A stretch of DNA of 36,777 nt. Origin: Lingula anatina. Its lineage: Eukaryota; Brachiopoda; Lingulata; Lingulida; Lingulidae. A program made the position numbers and the translations under genes. This document shows, piece after piece, positions 10,289 through 20,600 of this stretch. The number at the start of each line of letters is the position of its first letter. Within the stretch, counting starts at the first letter, position 1. The notes below the pieces were generated by a model, which was not told the DNA's origin, did no database searches, and saw only the letters and a list, made by a program, of their open reading frames with translations. Location: NCBI RefSeq assembly GCF_001039355.2, contig NW_019775689.1:137443-174219 (forward strand). The letters run 5' to 3'.

Positions 10289-10425
10289 TGGCTCAATATG
10301 CACCTTCTACTTTCTAGTAGCTTTATTTAGGCAATCTGAAAACATCCAGCTTATAAAATCCTTCTACCTGTCTATATTTGACAGTTGGCGATTCGGGGTT
10401 GTAAGAAAAAAGTATGGAGGGATAG

Positions 10426-10708
10426 CGACCTCCGCCAAGGAGGTTATTCTTTCCGTCCCGCTAGTTAGTTAGTTGGTTAGTTAGTAACTAACTATAGTTT
10501 TCTTCGTTATTCGTTGATTAGATAGTTTTGTTAGCAGCATTATGCCGAAAGTTGTGGACGGATTCTACTGAAATTTTCTGGATAGGTCGGAAATGGTCCA
10601 AGGAACGAATGATTACATTTTGGTGATGATCCATTTCGTAATTAATGGTTAATTATTAGTTAAATGTTCGTCTCGGCGGGAGTCTGCGTTCTCTGAGTGC
10701 TTTTCTAG
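10426..10708. repeat. Dispersed repeat starting CCTCCGCCAAGGAGGTTAT
   Basis: The segment begins CGACCTCCGCCAAGGAGG, passes through a GTTAGTTAGTTGG run, then GCATTATGCCGAAAGTTGTG, GACGGATTCTACTGAAATTT, GATTACATTTTGGTGATGAT, and ends with GGCGGGAGTCTGCGTTCTCT and GAGTGC. I recall this order of blocks (CCTCCGCCAAGGAGG, GTTAG/GTTTG run, a GGACGGATT block, an ATTTTGGTGGTGATCC block, GCGGAGGTCTGCGCTCTCC) as a dispersed repeat seen in distant genomes. It lies in the presumed intron of the Pro/Gly-rich protein gene. No transposase is visible. Confidence 0.55.
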
Positions 10709-10902
10709 TATTTTGTTGAATGTGTTGACATTAGTCATGTCATAATTAACAGTGTGGGACTTTATTGTATTACCTGAAATGATGCACACTTTGCTAATAG
10801 GAGCCCAATTTACTGAATCGCAATTTAATGCAATATGTTTCATAAACGTCTTTCAGGTCATCCCGGAGAAAACGACGCCTTGAATCAACAACACAACATC
10901 AA

Positions 10903-11577
10903 ATGTCGCATCTGCCTCCGCAGGGCGGATTCCCGCCTCCCCAGGGGGGATTCCCGTCCTCACAGGGGGGTTACACGCCCGTCCAGGGGGGTTATGCGCC
11001 ACAACCAGGCTACCCGCCCCAGCAAGATGTCATGCCAGTGCAATCCGGCGGATATTATCCGCCCAGCGTAGGAGGACTTCCTGTGCCCGCACAGCAGGGG
11101 TATCCGCCACAGGATTTACTCACAAGTCCACCTCAGGTTTATACCGGTGGGCAGCCGTATGGATATCCGCAAAACTCCCAGCCGTCTTTATATCCCCAGC
11201 AGCAGCATCCGCAACATGCTATGTACGCTACAGCTGAATCTCAACTCGGGGGGAGTCAGTATTCTTTAATGGGGGGATATCAACCCCCCTCTGGTAGCAT
11301 GAATTTGGGCGTGACCCACCCTGGATTTACGACATCATTCCCCCCAACTTCTCAGGACGACGGCCTGTATGCGATGACGTCGTCTCCTCACGCGCCAGCT
11401 GGCGGAGGACCACCGTATCCAAGTTTGCCCCTCCCCGGGATGCCTGGTCCGGGGGAGATGGCGGGGATGCGGTACGTTGGCGGGGGACAGTACCCAGGAC
11501 CTCCCCCGCACCAGTTCCAGCCTGGACTGTACGATACAACTTCGCCGCCGGGTTATTTGCCGCATCCAGGATTTTAG
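10903..11577 (+). CDS. Pro/Gly/Tyr/Gln-rich disordered protein
   Basis: A 224-residue frame from ATG 10903 to TAG 11577, in an exon that starts after the acceptor TCTTTCAG (10849-10856). The N-terminus carries heptad repeats of the type PPQGGFP, PPQGGFP, SSQGGYT, PVQGGYA (residues ~5-32), visible in the DNA as 21-bp repeats. The rest is rich in YPPQ, GGYQPPSG, PYPSLPLPGMPGPGEM and ends GYLPHPGF. There is no signal peptide, membrane segment or folded domain. Similar low-complexity tails occur at the N-termini of annexin A7/A11, phospholipid scramblases and other phase-separating or scaffold proteins, but no folded partner follows before the stop. GC content is clearly higher than in the flanks, which supports real coding use. 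Function not recognised. Confidence 0.75.
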   Translation: MSHLPPQGGFPPPQGGFPSSQGGYTPVQGGYAPQPGYPPQQDVMPVQSGGYYPPSVGGLPVPAQQGYPPQDLLTSPPQVYTGGQPYGYPQNSQPSLYPQQQHPQHAMYATAESQLGGSQYSLMGGYQPPSGSMNLGVTHPGFTTSFPPTSQDDGLYAMTSSPHAPAGGGPPYPSLPLPGMPGPGEMAGMRYVGGGQYPGPPPHQFQPGLYDTTSPPGYLPHPGF

Positions 11578-11588
11578 CTTTTATTTGA

Positions 11589-11610
11589 AGAGAGAGAGAG
11601 AGAGAGAGAG

Positions 11611-11669
<59 letters not shown>
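11589..11669. repeat. Compound (GA)n(TG)n(GA)n microsatellite
   Basis: GA array, TG array and second GA array in direct succession, beginning 12 nt after the stop codon, so within the 3' UTR of the Pro/Gly-rich protein gene. A possible ATTAAA poly(A) signal follows near 11755. Confidence 0.9.
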
Positions 11670-11673
<4 letters not shown>

Positions 11674-11868
11674 TTTACGGGCAGCGATCATCATAGAAGG
11701 ATTCAGAGAACACTGATTACAAGTTTTAAAATATCAAGGTGATGATGTACCTTCAATTAAAGAATTGAACTGATTTAAGCCACTGCTACTCCGGACCTGC
11801 GCCCGTTTGAAAAACGAACTTTCTTGCTCACTTACACTCGCTTCAAAATTAGAGATTTGACGATATTT

Positions 11869-12039
11869 GGCCTCATTCAGAATAGGGGACTAACTAGTCC
11901 GAGGGTCAAATATGGCGACCCACAACAGAGCTTGCCATCAAATCCTAATCCACTAATAGACACAATAGATATTCCGTGGGGAGGTGGGTGGGCCATAGTT
12001 GACCCTCGGACTAGTTAGTCCCCTTTTCTGAATGGGGCC
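11869..12039. mobile_element. Inverted-repeat element (MITE), family 1, copy 1
   Basis: A 171-bp element with ~40-bp terminal inverted repeats. The left arm reads GGCCTCATTCAGAATAGGGG then ACTAACTAGTCCGAGGGTCA; the right arm is its inverse with few changes. A second copy lies inverted at 23900-24074, including shared internal sequence around GCTTGCC and TAATAGACAC. There is no coding capacity, so it must be mobilised in trans. The flanking duplication is unclear (possibly TTT). Confidence 0.85.
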
Positions 12040-12935
12040 TTTGATAGTCAGCATCAATTCCACACGTCGGTGTTTATGAGCTTTAATTATTTCAGCTTTT
12101 CAAAATTTACATATTTGTGAAAGTGGAAAAAATATTCTTTGATTGGTTGCAAGCCCGACGTGACAGGAGTTGAACTCAGAAAAGATATAAGATTAACTGA
12201 GAGCACGCGGACAGAGCAAAACTATTTTATAATAATCACCCAGGATAATGAAAGCGGTGATTCATGATGCAAGGTAGCAAAATAGAAAGTAACATATTTC
12301 TACATATATAATAATATCAAACATTCAGACTTTGTTGTTATTTTTGTCAACAGTATAATGTATAGGTGGAAGGAAGAATAATTTGTGCCCCTGTCACCCA
12401 ATATAAACCTACTTTCAGTGCATTTTATCTGAAATTGTTGAAAGTAAATCTGTGAAATATTTTTGAATTATATTTAAATATATTATAAATTTTAAAATAC
12501 TGCGCCGGATAGTTTAGCCTAAGACTATACAAAACTGATAAAATTGTCAACGAGCTCGGTCGACTATACGTTTGAGAAAATTCGGATACACCCCCTTTCA
12601 ATCGACAATTAAAAAAAATCTGGCCCCCAGGAAAAAATCTTTCCGCGCTCCTAAATCGCCCGCATAGTAGTGGATTTGACATTTCATATTCGTGTTCTTG
12701 ATTACAATAATAATGATACAAATTAAATAAAAGGCAGATATTAAACTCGACAGAGAGCTACGTTACATATATGCCGTTGTTAGCCTTAGGAATTTACCTG
12801 TATCCAAAAACGCTAATCTTGTGCAAGATGAAAGGATATCATCTGCCCTGCAAACCATCCTTGATAATAAAGGGTTTGATGGAGGCAAGTGATCCACGTC
12901 AGTTATACAGATTGTTGATAGTTGAGGGCGCAATG
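12040..12935. other. Intergenic DNA, no gene seen
   Basis: AT-rich; short open frames show no recognisable domain. Confidence 0.4.
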
Positions 12936-13201
12936 AATTAAAGGGATAACAACTCTTCGTATGAGATCTAAATTTCACAATAAAACTATGAATGTAAACA
13001 ATTCAAAGAAGTATACCATATTTTATTTTACCAGAAAATAGCAGTTAAAGCATCAGACTATGTAACCTCCACAGATGACTATACTCTGTAATAATATCTT
13101 AAGAGATTATTAAACAAACNACATCTGTGTCTGTACATAAAAATTGTTTACCCCAGGAAAAAAACTTTTTTTCCAAGATGAAGTTGTTATCCCTTTAATT
13201 G
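12936..13201. mobile_element. Inverted-repeat element (MITE), family 3
   Basis: Perfect 19-bp terminal inverted repeats AATTAAAGGGATAACAACT at 12936-12954 and 13183-13201 enclose 228 bp of AT-rich non-coding DNA that includes one N at 13120. The 266-bp size and lack of coding potential fit a MITE. The superfamily cannot be assigned. Confidence 0.75.
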
Positions 13202-13335
13202 GAAAGGGGTAGAGAGCTCATTTTCTGATTTGGAATAAAATATGCATATGATACAAAAAATTAAAAAAAAAAAAAAAAACAACAACAACAGTGGACATTT
13301 TTTTTAAATCACAAGTCTTATTCAAACAACATTTG

Positions 13336-15401
13336 CAGGGGTCGAAATGTTGCTTTCCCGCTTTCCCGAGGGAAAGCTATTGCGGGCTCGGGAAATCTAT
13401 GTGAAGTCTTACTTTCCCGTCCGGTAAATCGTTGAAAATGCCCGGTAAATGCAATAACTTCTCGGGAAACCGCTATTAAAGGTCGCTTTCCCGAAGAACT
13501 ATTACCTATAATAAAATTCATTTCCTGGCACCTAGCACAAGCCGTCATTTATTTAACCATTTTCCACAACGCAAGTAAGCTAGACGTAAGTACTCACTCT
13601 GAAACTAAGGACGCACTCACGTGACTAGCTAGAATTTGTAACGGGGCCTCCTTTTGAATTTCAAGAAAGTTGTCAATCAAAATTGTCCCGGCGCATTTAC
13701 AGTTGTATATCTGACTCGTTCCCTATCCCATTTACACAATGTTTGACATAGAAAGGGTCAATCCTGCGCAGTTAGCAGGTATAACGTAGACAGGTACAAA
13801 CCTACGCAGCTTACGGAAACAAATTAATATGCGGGAACAAAGTTAACGCAACGTCCAAGCCTACACAAATAACGGGCACCAGACAGCTTAGTACGGGGAA
13901 CGAATATCAGTCAGCCATTTATGCACGATCAGCTGACGCAAGATTCAGGTTGAGCGTGTTGGGACCAAGTCTGAGGGAGGTTGATGGCCAGAAAATGAAT
14001 CGAGTTTCCCAAGTGGAAAATCAAAGACAAAAGCAAACTCGCTAAACAAAACATATGTAAACTTCAAGACACGACAAGAAATGAGGGTGAAGCAGGCGCA
14101 CATGGCGACGATGTAGGTACGTCGTAAATAATAATAATAATAATACCAGACAAGTTTCATATCTAATGAATTGTAAATGATAAACAAGACGTATTTACTT
14201 TTCTGTTACTTAGTAAACATAAAAACTGCCCTACCTCATTCTCTTTGCTGATGACATGATGCATTGAAAAACAAATCGGCCATTTCACAGACTGAGTTTT
14301 TCTTACCCTCGAATTTTCTGCTCTTCTCAAGAGCGCCCTCTGGACTAAATTAGTTTGTGAAGTGATTGATTTGTTTTTCATTGAACTCCTACCAAACTGA
14401 CGAACTTTTTAAAGATTCCATGGGTTATTCTAGCCTTTATAATTGAGGACCTAATATCTTTATTCCCTTCACTTCTGAAAATGGAGTGTTTTTAACATCA
14501 AAATTTCATTGCATTTCTTCAACTTCCCCTTTTCTAATTGGTATAAAATTGCTCACTAGTAAGAAAATGCCCCATGTTTCAAATGAAATTAATCATTGAA
14601 CACACTAGAAATCAGTCCAATTGTTTATTGGCTTGACCATGATTACATGAAAAATAATAAATAAATAGTGTGCCTTGAATTCATTGTTTCGTAGTAAAGT
14701 ATTTACATTACCATTCTAGTGAACAATTTCCAGTAATTTCTCTGTGACTGTATATAATTGCAATAAAATCTCAATCAATCAATCAATTACTATTAATACT
14801 TACTTTTTAGCTGCCAAAGATGGACCCATGTAGAATAAAGACAGTGACGAGTATGGAGATGAGACAATTGAAAGGCTTTTAGAACATTATAGAAGGACAC
14901 TGGATAATGCTGGCTTTAAAACAAACGTGCCAGGTTGAATGGCCTCAGTTAAAAAAATCCATGCTGGAACTTAATGAAAAGGGCCAGGACATAGTTGCTT
15001 TTTTAAGTAGAATGCTGACTGTACATAAAGACTTGTACCCTAATATTTGTGCTCTCTTGGCCATTTTGATGGTCCTTACAGTCAGCACTGCAGATGCAGC
15101 ATATGTATTTGGTACTAAGATTTCAGTCACATTAATGTTGGTAAATATACCCAGTTGTTATAACAAACACTACGGTATGTATGGATGCCATGTTTATTTC
15201 ATAACAATAAACATTCATTTCTCAAAGATATGTTCTTTCCTTGATAATTCATCATCATATTAAAATAATCTAATTTAATATCAGGGAAATCTGTTTTCAT
15301 GATTTTGTTGTCAGGGAAAGCTACTTTCTTGCAGGGAAAGTAATATATAAAATCACTTTCCCGGCAGGGAAAGTATGATTTTCTAAACATTTCGACCCCT
15401 G
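13336..15401. mobile_element. hAT-type transposon, inactive
   Basis: Terminal inverted repeats CAGGGGTCGAAATGTT (13336-13351) and its inverse (15386-15401) have the CAGGG start common in hAT elements. Both ends hold clusters of GGGAAAG/CTTTCCC motifs (about seven on the left to 13500, about five on the right from 15285), like subterminal transposase-binding repeats. Flanks share ATTTG on both sides, a possible decayed 8-bp target duplication. The 2066-bp length and the broken transposase inside indicate a deletion or decay product. It lies just downstream of the 3' end of the RWD/2H gene. Confidence 0.75.
14820..15140 (+). pseudogene. hAT transposase C-terminal fragment
   Basis: After a stop near the start, one frame reads DSDEYGDETIERLLEHYRRT then LDNAGFK. 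A shift near the A-rich spot at ~14922 then gives CQVEWPQLKKSMLEL and LYPNICALLAILMVLTVSTA. The last stretch resembles the hAT dimerisation domain, whose usual form is a leucine-rich segment followed by P-V-S-(S/T)-A-x-x-E-R. Here the expected CERGFS is replaced by DAAYVFGT. Frame changes and the missing ER motif mark it as dead. Confidence 0.65.
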
Positions 15402-15591
15402 AATTTGAAAAAACTTGATAAAGAAGCAATTTGTAAAAATAACTATTGGTCACACTTTACACCCTGATCTGTTGGTAAATTTTTTGACTCTTTCTCCACT
15501 ATATAAAATTAGTCTTTTAAATTTTCCAAGTAAACGACATAATCATGTATCACAGATAAAATGTAAGTTTTTTTTTGTATTTAAAGCTCCC
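15402..15591. other. 3' flank of the RWD/2H gene
   Basis: Short region between the hAT element and the minus-strand stop codon; it should hold the 3' UTR. No AATAAA is obvious here on the minus strand. One at 15192-15197 lies inside the hAT element, so the element could supply the poly(A) signal. Confidence 0.35.
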
Positions 15592-17358
15592 CTACTGAAC
15601 AGAGAAGTCTAAACTGAATGGACACATATAAAACCCGTCCTCTCTTCTCTCATCTCCCATAGCACACAAATGAATGGACTCAATGCACTGGTTGCCAAAA
15701 ATCGTGTCCTTAAAGTGCTCCTGGATATAGGGATTAATGGTCTTCGTCCCCAGTTGTCGAGACACTGGGCGGGTGGTTTTCATTATAGTCACATGGGGGA
15801 CAAATTCATGCGCATCTTTTATGGGGAGGCCTTCTGCACTGAGACAGACTTGGAGATGATGTAGTAATTCAGTGAAAACTGACTCGTGATGGACCTTGGC
15901 GTACAGCACTCTGCCGTAGAAAACGCCAGTCCCTTCAAGATGAAGCTTGATTCCCTTCGCAGCTATGGCCTTCAATTCGGACTGAATTGATTTTAAAGTT
16001 TCCACTGCATGAGCTATTGCTTCCTTTCCGTCCAATCGTAGGACACATAGTGTTAGGTGAAGAGCATTGGGGGGCACTATGCAACTCTCGTAGCGGGGTT
16101 CAACTTCCAAGATGGCGTCTTGGATATTTGCAACCGTTTCTACGATATGTGGGTTGGTTATTCGGACAGCTATGAAGTGATTGGGTCTCAACTTATCAGT
16201 CCAGTACTGGTTGTCACAGACTTCTTCACCTTCATCATCAAGGCAAAGATTGTTTTCCTCAGCATCAATTGTCACTTCTATGCCATCATCGCTGTCATCA
16301 TCAGAGTCTAGACTAGAACCTTCGGCTTCCTCTTCCTCCTCTTCCTCTGCCCTGTTATTCTTCAAGTTCTCTTCATACTGGTCAATCACCTCCATGATTG
16401 TCTTACTGGGTTTTCCCGCAGACCCGAACACATGGTCAAATCTCCTGGTCTTATGCCACACTATCAGGTCCTTGTACTTGAAATATACAATCCTATGTTT
16501 TGGAATCGCTAATGTGTCGTAATCTACTGAGGCTATGTCCTCCCATGAAAATTCTGAGAAATCTTTCTCAATGACTCCACGGAAACGATCCAAGTAACCA
16601 ATTACAAAGTCATCCGAGTCCAGGCTGCCATCCCATAATATCCTCTTGATGACGTCCATAGCCGTTTTCATTGATGGTTTCTTTTCATCTTTTTCCTCTT
16701 TCTCTTTTGGTTTCTTCTTTCTCTTTTCTTTGGATTTTTTACATGTCGGGTTCCCTTTTGATCCTTTACAAGTCGTACAGGCCACCTGTTCTTCAAGACC
16801 GTGGCTCTTTATCCACTCCTGCCCTGCTGTGAGAATCTCTTCAAAGAACTCTCCCTGGACACAACTGCCGGTCAGCTTTTCTTGCAGGTGCTTGGACAAT
16901 TCAGATAACTGCTCCATGTCCAGGGCCTGTGATCTGGCAATAACTTCTGATATATTTGATCCTGTTTCTTCTGAAAACAGATATTTATATGGATAATGGC
17001 AAGTTTATACATCCGGAATTTACCAAGAATGATTTCTCCTGAGTTCTTAAATACTCATTAAATATAAAATGACACACTGAATTGTAAGCAATTTTGTTTT
17101 TTACACTATCTTTCATTGATTTAGAAATAAAAATATTTCATACATTTAAACATACAAGAAGTAAAAAATGTCCATACTTGGAATCTGAAACTTGAAGGTT
17201 AGATCCCATTCTGCATTTGGTTTGATGTCTATCACATATAGGAAATCTCCAACATCCTTGATAATCTTCACTCCTTTGCCAAACAGGGTTTTTAACTTTT
17301 CTATTTCCCCTGCTATATCCATATTCATGGTAGATTCTTCACTCTCACTCCCCGTCAT
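15592..17358 (-). CDS. RWD - MJ1316 - 2H phosphoesterase protein, LENG9/AKAP7-like
   Basis: Two coding exons on the minus strand, 17358-17178 (181 nt) and 16970-15592 (1379 nt), join in frame to 519 residues. Exon 2 follows CTGTTTTCAG; the donor is GTATGG. Residues ~10-125 look like an RWD domain, completed only by the splice. A Lys-rich stretch follows (~137-158, possible nuclear localisation). Residues ~161-245 match the MJ1316 RNA cyclic-group end-recognition domain (WDGSLD, RFRGVIEKDFSEFSWEDI, IPKHRIVYFKY). After an acidic linker (~266-310), the C-terminal domain has the paired 2H motifs HLTL (365) and HVTI (453) of 2'-5' RNA ligase/AKAP7 phosphoesterases. The likely role is recognition and processing of RNA ends carrying cyclic phosphates. 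Human LENG9 has MJ1316 plus 2H behind a CCCH finger; here RWD takes that place. A CTTCAG just before the ATG suggests a separate 5' UTR exon; the second ATG (MNMD) has the better context. Confidence 0.85.
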
Positions 17359-18822
17359 TGACTGAAGACTGGAGAGAATTATGGAAAATAATACAGAAAG
17401 AGACTAGAATGGAGTTGATGTTAAAAAACACATAAGTTTCTGTTTGAAATATGATATAAATACCAGATACTATAATATAAAATACAATTCTAATGCCACT
17501 TATTTAGAATAATGATTAAATGAGTAATTTAATTATGATGTATCCAACCTGTACAGATTGACTAACAACAGAAAATTGGTATCTGTACACCAGGGCATGA
17601 GGCAAATCATGTCACTGCATTTATTTTAAAACGTTCATTACCTGCTAGTTTTTGTTTCATTTCCAATGTCAAAACTAGGAACAGAAAGTGTCAAAATTTT
17701 CCAAACAGCAAGGGGAGAAACGGTGAGGGTAAGATAACAGAATTTTCCTTAGTAACTTTGTGAGGAGTAACGATGATCTCGGAATGGAGGAGAAACACTA
17801 ACAGTGCAAGGGGGTAAAACAAGGTAATAACATCATGATAAAGCTCAAATAACTACTGCATTCCTGTCTCAGCTACCTTGAAGCCAGGCTCTCCTCTTCT
17901 AATTACGCTCCTATTTTTTCTTCACTGCTTACAGCACTGTCTTCTGCTGTTGTCGTTTAATCCCTTTGGTCATTCAAAGACACCCGGCAACCGTTTTATA
18001 TACAGCACTTGTTTTGTCATTGATCACCTGTGGTGCAATGTCACGCGTCACATGCGTTTGTTTTGATGTTGCACAACTTCCGCACAAAAATCAACGTCAG
18101 GTGTCGCCAATGTGTCGATGAGGAGGACACATTTTTTTTTTACTTGGATGCAAAAGTTGAGGTTTCTAAAAAAAGCTTTTAAAATCTATTTAAAACACAG
18201 AATCAAATATGCGTCTTTTATTCAATAAAGTGAGGTGTGTTTTTCAATGAAATTTTCACTCTTGCTCACACTAAGCTCCTCTTGAGTATAAGTAGGTCAA
18301 CAGGTTCCAAAAAGAATGAGAATCTAGGTCACTCACAGAGTTCACGGTTCAGAGGTAGGTTATCCTTCTTGAGGAAGGTACTTCAGGGGCGTTCGACTGA
18401 TACAATACTTATAAAAACAAATACTGCATTTGGTATGTCTTACTCGTCAAATATTTAAGCGCAAAACGTTCTTTTTTAAAGTTGAAGGTACACTGTACTC
18501 GTTTGAAATTGCCCCAAACTTGGCCCAAGTCATATTTTTTATGTCTACGTATATTTTGCAAAGATATTTATCTTCCCTTATTGAAAACTTTAATCTATAA
18601 CCCTATATAAGGAAAAATCATTTTGGCAGGCAATTCACGTACAGAATACCTGCTTTGTTTTTGGCATCTCATGATATTGACAATATTCCTCTCTCTCTCT
18701 CTCAGTGTATTTATTTTATTAAAAAATTCATAAATGTTATTTTCTAGTTTCTTTTTGTTTTATTTCCTGCTAAAATTAATGGCATCTTCACTTGTCTATC
18801 CATGTTGTTAACGTATCTTCAG
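17359..18822. promoter_or_regulatory. Divergent upstream region with TATA-like site
   Basis: The RWD/2H gene (minus) and the acidic-protein gene (plus) are head to head here. TATATAAAA on the minus strand (18002-17994), in a relatively CpG-rich stretch (17980-18130), could be the core promoter of the minus gene, with a possible 5' UTR donor GTAAGC near 17930. No clear plus-strand core promoter was found. A short CT run lies at 18690-18704. Confidence 0.4.
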
Positions 18823-18873
18823 GGAAGGACCACAGTAATTCTAACTCAGGGCTATGTATGTAAACTGACCAAC

Positions 18874-19127
18874 ATGTCTTCCAATGCAACAGAACAGAGA
18901 TCTGTCAGATTCTGTGAAGATGACGAGGATGGAGACGATGATGTGTTCATTGATGATGATGATGACGAGTTACCTGAAATTGTAACACCTGAAACACCGA
19001 GTGTTGCTGCTCCTGTTGTTGGCAGTGCTGATGTTGTTGATGCTGTTACTGCTGATGTTTCCACAAAGGATGTTATTGATGATGCAAATGGAATGGATAT
19101 AGAAAAGGGTGGAGATAAGGAAAAAAG
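18874..19127 (+). CDS. First coding exon of an acidic, disordered protein
   Basis: The exon runs from the acceptor ATCTTCAG (exon base 18823) to a strong donor AAAAAG|GTATGT at 19127. The ATG at 18874 has A at -3 and opens MSSNATEQRSVRFCEDDEDG; two earlier in-frame ATGs lie in the intron. The 84 complete codons include an Asp run (FIDDDDDELPE), a TPETPSVAAP stretch, an Ala/Val/Asp-rich part and a charged end MDIEKGGDKEKR. There is no signal peptide or folded domain. It ends in phase 2, so the protein continues downstream. A possible next exon is 20092-20130. The family is not recognised; the composition fits a nuclear or scaffold protein's N-terminus. Confidence 0.65.
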
Positions 19128-20091
19128 GTATGTTCACATGTTTCTTGAAGAATACTGAATGCCTGAATTACATTCTTAGAAATAAATTAAAATCACTTCT
19201 GACCTTTTATTTCTTCTCCCTCTCTCTCCTCTCCCCCTCCAATGGAAAAAAAAATAATACATTGAGATTTGATTTGGTCTTTAATTATAAATTGGAAAAT
19301 TTTGATCTTGGAATTTTTAATCTCAATTAGGAAAATAACACAGAAGAAGTGGTTTAACTTGTCGACTCCCATTTAATCCTTCGAACCCTGTTATTTCTGT
19401 CTTAATTTTATGGTTTGGTTTCCTTTGGTGTGTAGTGTCAGCATTTAATTGTACTTCTATTAAGGTTGACATAAATGTGCATCGCCTTTTTATATACAGA
19501 CATTGTTATTTTATGTTTTCTTATCTGTGACTGTTGTTGCACTGTTTTTGCTGTTTGGTGTTTGTATATTTGCAGGCTTTGCTGTGTAATTACAGTTAGT
19601 GCATATATCTTTTCCTTCACTTACAGATATAATAAAGTTGTTGCTGTGACTGCATTTATAAGTGGATGTATTTTTTTTGTACTGCATAAGTTGAACATTT
19701 CAGCCTACTTTTTGCACATTTAATTTGCTAAATGTTTAATTTTTCAGTTTATTATTATTTTTTCACACCTCTTTTTTGGTTTTTAGGGTAACTGTTTCAC
19801 TAGTAGTTTTGTTGTGGCATGGATTTCAGATAAATTTTACCTGCTGCCAACTGTTTTGCCAATTTTTTTTTTTTTTTTGCATTGTTCTTTCACATCTCAG
19901 CAAATAATGATTTTTTAAAAAGGTTCATGTCCTTAATTTTACTTAAAATACAAAACTAAATTTGCTTGTTAAAAACCGCCTGCAGCAGATGTTTAGTTTA
20001 GTTTTCCTGGCAACAGAAAGGTGGCAGCAGCATCTTATTCTCAGGATGGGCCCCTATAGAGGCTCATTCACCAGTGGACTATAGGCATCAG
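19128..20091. other. Probable intron, AT-rich
   Basis: No gene or clear repeat family. Contains a T-run (19867-19879). Confidence 0.4.
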
Positions 20092-20130
20092 TGCAGCAAA
20101 CAGTAGCAGTGGTCCAGGGAAGAATGAAAG
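20092..20130 (+). CDS. Candidate 39-nt exon of the acidic-protein gene
   Basis: Between GGCATCAG and the strong donor GAAAG|GTAAGG, 39 nt keep the phase-2 frame of the previous exon and would add AANSSSGPGKNER-type sequence, consistent with a disordered protein. The acceptor has a poor pyrimidine tract. An alternative acceptor farther upstream (near 20015) runs into stop codons in the required frame. Confidence 0.35.
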
Positions 20131-20557
20131 GTAAGGGGAACATGTGTTGAGTATTTTTGAAGTGTTTTGTCAACTCAGCTGACTGAAATATAAGTATATT
20201 ATATGATCTATATAGTTAAGGGAGAAATTTAAACCTGAGGACTTTTTCGTGAAGTCATGCTCAGCTTATAACTTCATAATTGGTTTGCCACTTCTGCCTT
20301 CTTGGTAGAAATATGGAATAATACCACATTGGCAGCTAGTAGCTAAGAATAGTTTCATGAAACAAGGCCTGTGGTAAAGGTTTCTGGGCAAAGATGCCAA
20401 TTGCAAGCTTATTATTCCTGACTGGCACACAAAACACAGAAATGGTAAAAGGTGCTTTGTGGTTGGGGAGTCATTTGTTCCCCAAGAATAGTTTAATGAA
20501 AACTGAGCTATAAATACTGTTGCTTAGTGGTGGTTGGTTCTTGCAAGTGGAAACGGG

Positions 20558-20600
<43 letters not shown>

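Noticed and set aside
11327-11565. Two minus-strand frames opposite the Pro/Gly-rich protein
   Set aside because: Shadows of a GC-rich coding exon on the other strand.
16646-16996. Plus-strand open frame of 116 codons opposite the RWD/2H gene
   Set aside because: Phe/Ser-rich shadow of the Lys/Glu-rich coding strand; no independent support.
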